DNA from: Vagococcus hydrophili
GTDB lineage: Bacteria > Bacillota > Bacilli > Lactobacillales > Vagococcaceae
DNA: 64,000 nucleotides
Direction of reading: 5' to 3'
NCBI RefSeq assembly: GCF_011304195.1
Contig: NZ_CP049887.1
Coordinates: forward strand, 124,001-188,000
Below, one piece after another: positions 27,394 through 36,500 of this stretch. A program made the translations under genes and the position numbers. Positions within the stretch are counted from its first letter, which is position 1; the number at the start of each line of letters is the position of its first letter. The notes below the pieces were generated by a model that was not told the origin of the DNA, did no database searches, and saw only the letters and a list, made by a program, of their open reading frames with translations.

Positions 27394-27405
27394 ACTATTT
27401 TGTTA
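27394..27405. promoter_or_regulatory. Second copy of the shared 12-mer, upstream of the glycerate-kinase-like gene
   Basis: ACTATTTTGTTA again, 62 bases before the ATG at 27332 and 37 bases before TATGAT at 27351-27356. It is identical to the copy upstream of pduA and suggests joint control. No good -35 is present, which fits an activated promoter. Confidence 0.4.
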
Positions 27406-27419
27406 CTTTAAAAATACTA

Positions 27420-27454
27420 AAAATCGCCAGGAATTTAAATTCCTAGCGATTTTT
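27420..27454 (-). terminator. Terminator of hpf
   Basis: AAATCGC..AGGAATTT pairs with AAATTCCT..GCGATTT, followed by a T run on the minus strand, 10 bases after the hpf stop. It marks the right edge of the pdu island. Confidence 0.88.
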
Positions 27455-27463
27455 CGATTCATC

Positions 27464-28018
27464 TTAATTTGTTTCAATTAATCCATATTTTCCGTCTTTA
27501 CGACGATAAACAATGCTTGTTCCATTTGTTTCTGAATCTTCAAAGATAAAGAAGTTATGGCCTAACATGTTCATTTGTAATACAGCTTCTTCGCTATCCA
27601 TTGGTTTCAATGATAAGCGTTTTGTTCTAACGATTTCTAAATCTGGTTCGTCGTTAGTTTCAACTGCTTCTGATTCGAAAATCGCTGCAGCAGCCACTGT
27701 ATCTAAGGCAGTTTCTCTAGACTTACGGTTTATTTTAGTTTTGTATTTTCTGATTTGTCTTTCTAATTTATCAACTACTAAATCAATACTAGCGTATAAA
27801 TCTGGAGAAGTTTCTTCAGCTCTTAACACTAAGTATGGTAACGGAATTGTCACTTCTACTTTGGCTGTTTTATCTGAATAAACTTTTAAGTTAACGTGTG
27901 CTGTTGATTCTGGAACATTAGTAAAATATTTTTCTAATTTACCAATTTTTTTCTCAACATAGTCTCTTATTGATTGAGTAACCTCAATGTTTTCTCCACG
28001 CACATTATATCTGAACAT
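27464..28018 (-). CDS. hpf: Long-form ribosome hibernation-promoting factor HPF
   Basis: This 184-residue protein has an N-terminal S30AE/HPF domain (MFRYNVRGENIEVTQSIRDY, about residues 1-100) and a C-terminal dimerisation domain (about 125-184, KRLSLKPMDSEEAVLQMNML). Long HPF pairs 70S ribosomes into inactive 100S dimers in stationary phase. It normally sits next to secA; here about 17 kb separates them. It has its own promoter and terminator. Confidence 0.95.
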   Translation of the reverse strand: MFRYNVRGENIEVTQSIRDYVEKKIGKLEKYFTNVPESTAHVNLKVYSDKTAKVEVTIPLPYLVLRAEETSPDLYASIDLVVDKLERQIRKYKTKINRKSRETALDTVAAAAIFESEAVETNDEPDLEIVRTKRLSLKPMDSEEAVLQMNMLGHNFFIFEDSETNGTSIVYRRKDGKYGLIETN

Positions 28019-28097
28019 ACTAATTGCCCCTTTCGTCTATCAACTCAAAGAATGAGATTTTAAGGACCACTCTTTAATATCTCTTCTTCTTACCTCT

Positions 28098-28126
28098 ATT
28101 ATAACTAACTAACCTTAAAATGACAA
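28098..28126 (-). promoter_or_regulatory. Promoter of hpf
   Basis: TTGTCA (28121-28126), a 17-base spacer and TATAAT (28098-28103) on the minus strand form a near-consensus housekeeping promoter, giving a leader of about 70 bases before hpf. Confidence 0.75.
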
Positions 28127-28155
28127 TTAGGTTTCCAAAAAAAACGCTTTATATT

Positions 28156-28854
28156 TTATCTTGTTATGGAAAAAGACTTTATTTCCAGTGGATGATAGTT
28201 ATTTAGCTGATCGTACGCATAAAGTATCGTTCTTCCTGTGGTATACACATCATCTACGACTAGAATAGATTGATTGGTCACTTTTCTTCTATCTCTTTTA
28301 CTTATATAAAAAGGTTGTTCCATTTTAAGTCGTTCTTCTCTTGTTTTTTCTGATTGACTCGCAGTATCTCGCCTCTTTTTTAGTATTTTTTGATAAGGAA
28401 TATTAGCCTCCTTCAAAAATTGTTCTACTTGATTAAAGCCTCTTATCTCTAATCTTTTTCTCGAAACGGGGATTGGAACAATGATAAAACCTTGTTTGAC
28501 ATAACTAACTAGCTCTTGTTGGATATCTGCCGAAAAAGTATCCGCCATTCTAATATCACCTAAAAATTTGTACGTCTTAAAATAATCACTCATTTTTTCA
28601 TTGTGTTCGTACAAATAATGATGATCTAGTTTGAAGCCCTGATATTCCTTTTGCCACAACTGACAATCTTGACAGATATCTTCTTTCGTTTTTTTACGAC
28701 AATAAGGACAAAAACCTCTCTGAGTAAACTCAACTTTAACAATTTCCAAATAGCAAGATGCACAACAATGATTAAAATACACAGGGGAAAATTTTAGAAG
28801 TTGGGTCAACGTCAGATTTCTTAAAATTTCACTTTGACAAAAACGACATCTCAT
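28156..28854 (-). CDS. comFC: Competence protein ComFC (phosphoribosyltransferase-like)
   Basis: This 232-residue ComF-family protein has N-terminal zinc-finger Cys pairs (CRFC, CCASC, CPYC, CQDC) and a C-terminal PRTase motif VVDDVYTTGRT. ComFC acts with ComFA in DNA uptake during natural transformation. Its start overlaps the comFA stop by 4 bases (ATGA). The frame is intact. Confidence 0.93.
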   Translation of the reverse strand: MRCRFCQSEILRNLTLTQLLKFSPVYFNHCCASCYLEIVKVEFTQRGFCPYCRKKTKEDICQDCQLWQKEYQGFKLDHHYLYEHNEKMSDYFKTYKFLGDIRMADTFSADIQQELVSYVKQGFIIVPIPVSRKRLEIRGFNQVEQFLKEANIPYQKILKKRRDTASQSEKTREERLKMEQPFYISKRDRRKVTNQSILVVDDVYTTGRTILYAYDQLNNYHPLEIKSFSITR

Positions 28855-30179
28855 TTAAACCCTGCTTTTTGATTCATCTCTTTTATTTGTTTAATAGCTT
28901 TTTTCATCTCTTTGGTTCTCCCATTATGTAAAAAAGAAATTTGACCTATTGGAAATTCTCTTTTTCGACCAACTCGCCCAGATATTTGAACCAAACTTGC
29001 TTGATTAAACACCCGATGATCCGCTTCACAGACGATCACGTCAATATTAGGAAATGTTACCCCTCGCTCTAAAATGGTGGTCGTTAAAAGCCAATCTATC
29101 TGTTGATTTCTCATTTTTTTGATTATCTCTTCTCGGTCTTCTTTTCCAGCAAAAACATAGGCTATTTTTTTATTCGGATAACTTTCTTTTAGTTTTTCAA
29201 AGCATAAAATCATTCGCTCGATATTTGGAAAAAAAAGTAAACATTGCCTTTGTTGTTCGTCTAGGAGATCCTGTAAACAACTAGGTAATTTCCCTTTTCT
29301 AAAATAAGATACTAGAAAGAAATCAAACTGACAGATTGGCACTGGTAACTGATATCCGTGATACCTTTTTGCTAGTTGACTGATTTTTAACTGCTCATTC
29401 TCAACACTCTCTAAGAGTTCAATGCTCGGTGTTGCCGTTAAATAAACAAGCGTTCCAGTTTTTTTCAGTGCTTGTTTAGTGCCGTGAGCCAAGACTTTAT
29501 TTCCCGCATAAGGAAAAGCATCTACTTCATCTACTACAATTAAATCAAAAGCTTCAGAAAAACGTAATAATTGGTGGGTCGTGGTGACAACAAAATGCGT
29601 ATAATTATAAGGTATGGTTGATTTACCGTAGAGTAAAGCGATCTCTTCTTCTGGAAAAGCTTCTTGGAATCTAGGATGAAGTTCTAAGCAAACATCCACT
29701 CTAGGTGAAGCTACAGCTATCCTTTCTCCCTTTTTTAAGGCATAATCAATTAAAGAAAATAACATCTCAGTTTTACCTGCTCCTGTGACTGCATGAATTA
29801 AATGGTCCTTTTCTTTCTTATAGTATCTGACTAATCTTTTAGATATTTTAGCTTGATCTTTCGTTAGTTGGCCTTTCCACAAAAATTTAACTTCTCGTTT
29901 CTGACATTTTTTCTCAGGAATGGAGTATAAAAAATTGCGACTCTCAACTCGCCCTAGTCCAATACATTCTGGACAATAGTAAAATATCCTATAAGGATTT
30001 TTTATTTGATAATCTTTTTTCAAATGTTTTGAACCACATCGTCTGCAGTAACTTGTTTGGTTAGAGATAGAAAGACCCGATTCCTTTTTAACATGCTCAG
30101 ACTCTAATTCAGAATGATAACAAGCGGGTATTTCTTGTAAAAGTAATTTTCTTCCTCTTAAAAACATTTCTAAGTTCAA
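28851..30179 (-). CDS. comFA: Competence helicase ComFA
   Basis: This 442-residue DEAD-box-type translocase drives single-stranded DNA import. It has a zinc-binding N-terminus (CRRCGSKH, CPECIG), Walker A TGAGKTEM, DEVDAFP in place of DEAD, and the C-terminal helicase motif QISGRVGRK. The start is a TTG at 30179, 7 bases after GAGGTG; no ATG in frame is better placed. Intact comFA and comFC fit a potentially competent strain, but other com genes lie outside the window. Confidence 0.93.
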   Translation of the reverse strand: MNLEMFLRGRKLLLQEIPACYHSELESEHVKKESGLSISNQTSYCRRCGSKHLKKDYQIKNPYRIFYYCPECIGLGRVESRNFLYSIPEKKCQKREVKFLWKGQLTKDQAKISKRLVRYYKKEKDHLIHAVTGAGKTEMLFSLIDYALKKGERIAVASPRVDVCLELHPRFQEAFPEEEIALLYGKSTIPYNYTHFVVTTTHQLLRFSEAFDLIVVDEVDAFPYAGNKVLAHGTKQALKKTGTLVYLTATPSIELLESVENEQLKISQLAKRYHGYQLPVPICQFDFFLVSYFRKGKLPSCLQDLLDEQQRQCLLFFPNIERMILCFEKLKESYPNKKIAYVFAGKEDREEIIKKMRNQQIDWLLTTTILERGVTFPNIDVIVCEADHRVFNQASLVQISGRVGRKREFPIGQISFLHNGRTKEMKKAIKQIKEMNQKAGFK

Positions 30180-30281
30180 TTTTCATCACCTCTCTTAAAA
30201 AAAATACGTAGAATACTAGTTCATTTTTTATAAATATACTATAATGGTTTGTATGTAACTTGAAACGAAAGGATGGACAGC

Positions 30282-31211
30282 ATGAAAAAATATTTTGTGA
30301 TCGAGTCGATGGATGAGAAAACAGATTTAAATGGTGTTATTTGGCAACCAGAGACAAATAAAACGCCGAAAGCTATTCTCCAACTGGTACATGGAATGGC
30401 TGAATACATCGAGCGTTATGACGAATTCGCTGATTTTTTAAATGAAAATAATATCTTAGTTGTAGGTCACGATCATTTAGGACACGGAGAATCTGTTGAT
30501 TTAGAAAACCCAATTTATGGTTACTTTGCTAAAGATGATAGTGCAAATATTTTAGTAGAAGATACATACCAAATTACCAATTATATTAAAAAGAGATACC
30601 CTCAAGTTCCTTTATTTATTATGGGGCACAGTATGGGCTCTTTTGTTACTAGAAATTATTTAAAAAAATACTCTGATAAAGTTGACGGTTCTATTCTAAT
30701 GGGAACTGGTGGTAAAAAAGAAGAAATTAAAGTGATGAAACGCTTATTAAAAGGCTTAAATACAATTAGCCCTAAAGCTGTCAATCCAGCTCTTAACCAC
30801 CTATCTTTTGGGAATTTCAACAAGAAAATCAAACAAGCTAGTTCTCCTTTTTCTTGGCTTTCTAAAAACGAAGAAAATGTCAAAGCTTATGAAGCTCATT
30901 CAAAATGCGGTTTTATTTTTACTAATAATGGCTTCTATACACTTATTACACTAGTGGAAGGCGCGACTCAAAAAAATTGGTTTAAATCCATTGATAAAGA
31001 ATTGCCAATTTTAATCATTAGTGGTGAAAAAGATCCGGTTGGTAATTACGGTAAGGGACCGCGGAAAGTAGCCATTGAATTAACAGATAATTATTTTTCT
31101 GACGTTACACTACGTCTTTATCATGATTTACGTCATGAAATCTTGAATGAAGTCGAAAAAGAAGATGTAATGAACGATCTCTATGATTGGCTGACTAGCC
31201 ATTTAGATTAA
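30282..31211 (+). CDS. Alpha/beta hydrolase (monoacylglycerol lipase/lysophospholipase-like)
   Basis: This protein of about 309 residues belongs to the serine alpha/beta hydrolase family. It has the HGMAEYIERYDEFADFL opening typical of monoglyceride lipases, the nucleophile elbow GHSMGS, an Asp in ISGEKDPVGN and a His in LRHEI. There is no signal peptide, so it is cytoplasmic. The start at 30282 is preferred because GAAAGGA lies about 8 bases before it and overlaps the ATG at 30273. Substrate unknown. Confidence 0.88.
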   Translation: MKKYFVIESMDEKTDLNGVIWQPETNKTPKAILQLVHGMAEYIERYDEFADFLNENNILVVGHDHLGHGESVDLENPIYGYFAKDDSANILVEDTYQITNYIKKRYPQVPLFIMGHSMGSFVTRNYLKKYSDKVDGSILMGTGGKKEEIKVMKRLLKGLNTISPKAVNPALNHLSFGNFNKKIKQASSPFSWLSKNEENVKAYEAHSKCGFIFTNNGFYTLITLVEGATQKNWFKSIDKELPILIISGEKDPVGNYGKGPRKVAIELTDNYFSDVTLRLYHDLRHEILNEVEKEDVMNDLYDWLTSHLD

Positions 31212-31216
31212 ACTAA

Positions 31217-31257
31217 AAACCTCACTAGAAACTTATTTTCAGTCTCTAGTGAGGTTT
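31217..31257. terminator. Bidirectional terminator between the hydrolase and lipoprotein genes
   Basis: AAACCTCACTAGA and TCTAGTGAGGTTT pair exactly over 13 bases, with A/T-rich flanks, between two convergent genes. Confidence 0.88.
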
Positions 31258-31259
31258 CA

Positions 31260-31820
31260 TTATTTAATTTCTTCAAATGTCGACAACATCTTATCTAAAT
31301 CTGCCAATACTTTATCTGAGGGATTTTCATCACTGGTCCATGCCCCTAAATTAATAAAATAGTCAGGCGTTTCCACTAAGTAAGTTTTATAAGTTAAATC
31401 ACGCTCTTTATTATCTTTCATTGTAAAACTCAAATAATAAGCCGGTAAGCCGTTTAACTCTTTTTTCTCCGGTTCCACTAAAATTTTACCAGCAGCATCG
31501 GTTACTTTAGGCACAAAAGACTCTTTATACTCTTCAAGTGTTCCCTTTTTCTCTTCAAATCCAGCTGACATATACGATTTTGTGTCTTTATTGGCTACTA
31601 GAAAAGCAATTCTTTTGTCCTCATTTGGAAACTTAATCCAGCCATCTAATAATCTGAAACGGTAACTATGATCGTCTAGTTTAAATGTGTACATCAACGC
31701 ACTTTCTGCCGACGTTTCTTTGATTGGTTCTTTTTTCTTCTCTTTCGACGTTTGACTACACCCGACTAAAAAGATTACACTAAGAACAGATATCATTCCA
31801 ATCATTATTTTTTTCAACAT
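31260..31820 (-). CDS. Putative lipoprotein
   Basis: This protein of about 186 residues has a lipoprotein signal (MLKKIMIGMISVLSVIFLVGC, cleavage before Cys), then a charged linker and one globular domain. The start at 31820 follows GAGGTG and begins directly with the signal peptide. It would be anchored on the outer face of the membrane. I do not recognise the family; no enzymatic motif is visible. Confidence 0.82.
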   Translation of the reverse strand: MLKKIMIGMISVLSVIFLVGCSQTSKEKKKEPIKETSAESALMYTFKLDDHSYRFRLLDGWIKFPNEDKRIAFLVANKDTKSYMSAGFEEKKGTLEEYKESFVPKVTDAAGKILVEPEKKELNGLPAYYLSFTMKDNKERDLTYKTYLVETPDYFINLGAWTSDENPSDKVLADLDKMLSTFEEIK

Positions 31821-31875
31821 ATACACCTCATTTTTATTTACATTACTATACAAAACACTAACCTGGAGGCTAGCT

Positions 31876-32514
31876 ATGCTATCAAACTACTATACCATAA
31901 AAGAGGATGGACAATTCGAAATTGTTATAAAAAAATCTCGCTTTATCTGCCAACTAAAACGAATTGAATCTGAAGAAGAAGCTAAAGAATTCATTGCACA
32001 AATCAAAAAAGAGCATTGGAAAGCAAGTCATAACTGCACAGCTTATGTTTTAGGTGATCATCAAGCCATCCAACGCTCAAGTGACGACGGTGAACCTAGT
32101 GGAACTGCTGGTGTTCCCATGTTAGAAGTCTTGAAAGTGAAAGAATTACACAATGTTTTAGCGATTGTCACACGTTATTTTGGTGGAACTGAGCTAGGTG
32201 CTGGTGGCTTAATTCGCGCTTACAGTAACTCAGTCTCTGAAACGCTTAATGAAATAGGGATGGTTGAAGGAAAATTACAGCAAGAAATTTCTGTAACCAT
32301 TGACTACTCTCTCCATGGAAAAGTTGAGCACTTCTTAGAAAACAATCCTAACTACACACTAAAAGACACCCTTTTTACTGATAAAGTCACTCTTTTGATT
32401 ATGGCAGATGAAAAAGAAGTTCCCTTATGTCAAGAAAGTTTAATTAACCTTTTAAGTAATCAATGTTCTATTGAGCTAGGTGAAACAGATTATGTTGAAG
32501 TACCGATTAAATAA
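31876..32514 (+). CDS. yigZ: YigZ/IMPACT-family protein
   Basis: This 212-residue UPF0029/IMPACT-family protein shows SHNCTAYVLGD, RSSDDGEPSGTAGVPMLE and VTRYFGGTELGAGGLIRAY. The bacterial role is unclear, with a link to translation or RNA suggested for the family. GGAGG lies 6 bases before the ATG. It stands alone, with a perfect terminator right after its stop. Confidence 0.92.
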   Translation: MLSNYYTIKEDGQFEIVIKKSRFICQLKRIESEEEAKEFIAQIKKEHWKASHNCTAYVLGDHQAIQRSSDDGEPSGTAGVPMLEVLKVKELHNVLAIVTRYFGGTELGAGGLIRAYSNSVSETLNEIGMVEGKLQQEISVTIDYSLHGKVEHFLENNPNYTLKDTLFTDKVTLLIMADEKEVPLCQESLINLLSNQCSIELGETDYVEVPIK

Positions 32515-32549
32515 AAAAAAAGAGATGGAAAATTTTTCCATCTCTTTTT
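32514..32549 (+). terminator. Terminator after yigZ
   Basis: AAAAAGAGATGGAAAA pairs with TTTTCCATCTCTTTTT without mismatch and is followed by T. It begins at the yigZ stop codon. Confidence 0.9.
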
Positions 32550-32554
32550 GGACT

Positions 32555-32598
32555 CTCCAGTTGCTCGGAGCTAAACACTTTTTTCACCACTCTATTTT
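32555..32598. repeat. 44-bp direct repeat, copy 1
   Basis: This copy begins CTCCAGTTGCTCGGAGC and ends CACCACTCTATTTT. It matches copy 2 at 32679-32722 with only two differences (G/A and A/G). The core GCTCnGAGC is a small palindrome whose centre base differs between copies. Function unknown. Confidence 0.8.
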
Positions 32599-32678
32599 AG
32601 TCCGGGTTCAAATAGCAACTCCTTCGGCAACTTCAAAAATAAAAATTAATTCCAAAAGCGTGAATTATTTTTTATTTC

Positions 32679-32722
32679 CTCCAGTTGCTCAGAGCTAAAC
32701 GCTTTTTTCACCACTCTATTTT
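32679..32722. repeat. 44-bp direct repeat, copy 2 (overlaps the gntR stop codon)
   Basis: This second copy lies 124 bases after the first and its last bases form the gntR stop codon and preceding codon. On the minus strand it follows gntR as 3' untranslated sequence. The segment between copies is AT-rich and holds no gene I can support. Confidence 0.8.
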
Positions 32723-33423
32723 TCTAGAAAGAATTCAAATCGCTCGCCAACATACTGGCTACGAACATACTCAAAGGGTGTATTGTCATCAAAATAAGAA
32801 ATTTGGCTTACTTTAAGAATTGCTTCGCCTCTTTTTATATCCATAAAATGAGCAATTTTTTCAGAAGCAATGACTGCCGATATTTTTTGTGAAGACTTGC
32901 CTATTTTTTTTACTCCCTCTTTAGCAATTGCCTTATATAAAGAAGATGTAATCTCTTCTTTATGAAAATTTTTGATAATTTCATAAGGAATACTGGCTAC
33001 TTCAAAACAAATGGGGACATCATCTGCATAGCGAATTCGTTCCATTTTTAAGATATCATCTTTTTCAGTTAAATTTAATTTTTCCATCTCACTTGAACTT
33101 GGTTTAGTCACAAAGTAAGAAATCGTCTTACTCGATGGTTCTCTTCCTTGTTCTTCAACAATGTCTGAAAAACTAGTTGTTCCAATCATTGTTTCTTGAA
33201 CTTTTTTTCTAGCCACATATGTTCCTGAACCTATTTTACGTTCTAAGATACCTTCATCTGCCAATGTTTGAACAGCTTGTCTTAAGGTCATTCGACTGAC
33301 GTTAAATGTTTCAGAAAGCTCCCTTTCAGATGGCAATCGGTCCCCTACATGCCATTTACCTTCTTCAATCTCTTTTTTTATTTGATCATGAATTTTTAAA
33401 TATACTGGCATTTTTGACGCCAT
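32716..33423 (-). CDS. GntR/HutC-family transcriptional regulator (UTRA domain)
   Basis: This 235-residue regulator has an N-terminal winged helix of GntR type (residues 5-72, RLPSERELSETFNVSRMTLR) and a C-terminal UTRA effector domain. It resembles the sugar- or amino-sugar-responsive repressors of the YvoA/TreR type. It has its own upstream TATAAT-containing region (33424-33515) and follows the large activase gene. Its target is not evident; no sugar operon adjoins it. Confidence 0.88.
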   Translation of the reverse strand: MASKMPVYLKIHDQIKKEIEEGKWHVGDRLPSERELSETFNVSRMTLRQAVQTLADEGILERKIGSGTYVARKKVQETMIGTTSFSDIVEEQGREPSSKTISYFVTKPSSSEMEKLNLTEKDDILKMERIRYADDVPICFEVASIPYEIIKNFHKEEITSSLYKAIAKEGVKKIGKSSQKISAVIASEKIAHFMDIKRGEAILKVSQISYFDDNTPFEYVRSQYVGERFEFFLEK

Positions 33424-33515
33424 TTTTCATGCACATCCTTCTGTTTTTCTTTAACATATTATAACTGGTATAGACAAAGGATACAACTAGTTTATATGTC
33501 AGATAGGTTACATTT

Positions 33516-36500
33516 TTAAATTTGTACAGTTTCTTCTAAGTTTTTTTCAGCCGTCGCAAGTAGTAAACGAATTCGGTTTAATTGATTCACCACTGAAACA
33601 CCTGGGTCATAATCAATAGCCGAAATATTAGCTTTGGGATACTGATGACGTAATTCCTTCATCACACCTTTTCCAACCACGTGATTAGGTAAACAGCCAA
33701 AGGGTTGCAGGCAAACAATATTAGGGACATCTGATTTCAGTAAATCAATCATCTCACCTGTTAAGAACCACCCTTCTCCTGTATGATTTCCAATTGATAA
33801 AATTTTAGACGCATCTTCAGCTAATGTTTCAATGGAAGTAATCCCTGTAAAACGTTCAGAGTTTTTAAGTTCTTGATTCATAGGTTTTTCGCAAGACTCG
33901 ATAACTTTAATGGCAAACTGAGACAACCATTTGGATTTTTTATTAAAACCTAAATTTTCATATTTCCAAATACCGTTGTATAACGAATAATTCATAAAAC
34001 CAATAATCCCTGGAACAACAGCCTCAGCACCTTCTGCTTCCAAAATACTAACAATATCATTATTGGCTGTTGGTGAATATTTAACTAAAATTTCACCCAC
34101 CACACCGACTTTTGGTTTCTTAATATCATGTAAAGGAATGGTATCAAACTCATGGACAATTTGCTTCATATATTTTTTAAATAGTCTAAACGAACCATTT
34201 TCAACACTATGTTTCACTTTTTCAATCCACTCATCATGAAGACGATTCACTGACCCTACTTCTACTTCATAAGGTCGCGTACGGTAAACAACTTTTTCAA
34301 ACAAATCCCCATAAAGAAAAGCAATTGCCACTTTTTTCATCAATGGTAAGCTCATCTTAAAGCCTGGGTTAGACTCCACGCCCTGATTCCCCATTGAAAT
34401 AGATACTACTGGAACTTTTGGAAAACCAGCATCGCTCAATGCCTTACGCAGTAACGGTATATAGTTCGTCGCCCGACATCCGCCACCTGTTTGAGTTAAC
34501 ATCACACTTGTGTTGTCCACATCATACTTTCCAGATTGTAACGCTTCAATAAGTTGTCCAATCGAAATAATCGCTGGATAACATGCATCATTGTTAACAT
34601 ATTTTAAGCCCACATCAATAGCCTGTTTATCCTCACTTGGCAAACAAACCACATTGTATCCACTTGCTTTTAGCGCTGTATCAACCAAGCCTTCTTGATG
34701 AATCGGACTAAGCATCGGCAGTAGTAAAGTATGCGTTTTTCGCATGTCTTTTGTAAACGAGACTTTTTCAGGTTCTTCAAAGCGTTTCGTTGGAACAAAA
34801 TTGGATTTCTCCCTTTCTTTAATTGCCGCTTTAAGTGAGCGCAGTCTAATCCTAACGGCTCCTAAATTAGAGCCTTCATCTATTTTTAGAACCGTATAAA
34901 TCCGACCATATTGAGCCATGATTTCTTCCACTTGATCCGTTGTAACCGCATCTAGTCCGCACCCGAATGAATTAAGCTGAACTAACTCCAAGTTGGGCAT
35001 TTTCGCCACTACTTTAGCAGCCGCATAGAGTCGTGAATGATAGACCCATTGATTCACCACTCGTAAATTTTTTACATCACCTAAATGTGAAATACTATCT
35101 TCCGTTAAAACATGAAATCCTTCTTGAGTAATGATATTAGCAATGCCATGATTAACTTCTGGATCAATGTGGTAAGGTCTTCCTGATAGAACAATGCCTT
35201 TTTGATTATTTCTTTGCATTTTTTCAAGTAATTTTTCACCGCGACTTTGAATATCTGCTTTAAACTTAGCTAATTCTTCAAACCCATGATTCACAGCGCG
35301 TTTCATTTCTTCTTCTAAAAAATTAAAATCTGAAAAAGCTGATTGCATTTGTTTAGTGACTGATTCTGTATCTGCTAAATTTAAATAGGGATTACGATAA
35401 TCTACCAATCCTTCACGAATCACATCCATATTATTTTTTATCACATCAGAATAACTTTGGACAATCGGACAATTAAAATGATTATCTGACGCTTCATCTT
35501 CAATTCGTTCAAAGACAACGCCTGGATAAAAAATCAAAGGCACCTTGTCATGAACAAGTGCTTCAATGTGCCCATGAACTAATTTGGCAGGATAACACAC
35601 TGTATCACTTGGTATGGTTTCAATCCCCTTTTCATATAGCTCTTTATCTGATTTTGGTGAGAGGACAACTTCAAAACCTAAATCAGTAAAAATGGTGTGC
35701 CACAAAGGATAATTTTCATACATGTTTAAAACTCTAGGAATACCGATTTTACCATTTACTGCCTCTTTTTCTTTCAATGAACGATAACGAAATAGTTTGC
35801 GATATTTATACTCGACTAAATTTTCACGACGATCCGCTTTTTCAATTTTTTGCTGAGCTCCTCGCTCACAACGATTACCTGTGATAAATTTACGTCCATC
35901 AGAAAACAAGGTAACCGTTAATAAACAATTATTCTCGCACAAGTTACAATTAGAAAACTCTTTCTTAGAGTCTAAATTGGTCATTTCATCTAAAGTTAAT
36001 AAGGTACTACTTGCCTGATTCAAAGCATACTCATCTAAGGCAATTAAAGCCGCCCCATAAGCACCCATTAAACCAGCAATCGTTGGTCTAATGACTTCCT
36101 TACCACTAATTAATTCAAAGGCACGAAGAACGGCTTCATTATAAAAAGTCCCTCCTTGACACACAATTTTTTCGCCTAACTCTTCTGAATTTTTCATTTT
36201 TATCACTTTATATAACGCATTTTTGATTACCGAATAAGCTAGTCCTGCCGAAATATCTCCTGGCGTGGCTCCTTCTTTTTGGACTTGACGAACTTTTGAA
36301 TTCATAAAAACCGTACATCTCGAACCTAAATCAACAGGGGTTTTAGACTCTATCGCCGCCTTAGCAAAATCTTCAATCGAATAATTTAAACTTTTGGCAA
36401 ATGTTTCTAAAAAAGACCCACACCCCGATGAACAAGCTTCGTTTAACTGAATAGACGATAAAGCTCCCTCATTAATCGTCATAGCTTTCATATCTTGACC

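Noticed and set aside
32599-32640. A tRNA remnant, from the T-loop-like GGGTTCAAAT
   Set aside because: No matching acceptor, D or anticodon arms flank it; it lies between the two 44-bp repeats and looks like chance similarity.
32480-32698. A plus-strand small gene overlapping the end of yigZ
   Set aside because: It runs through the perfect yigZ terminator and both repeat regions, has no ribosome-binding site and shows no protein-like composition.
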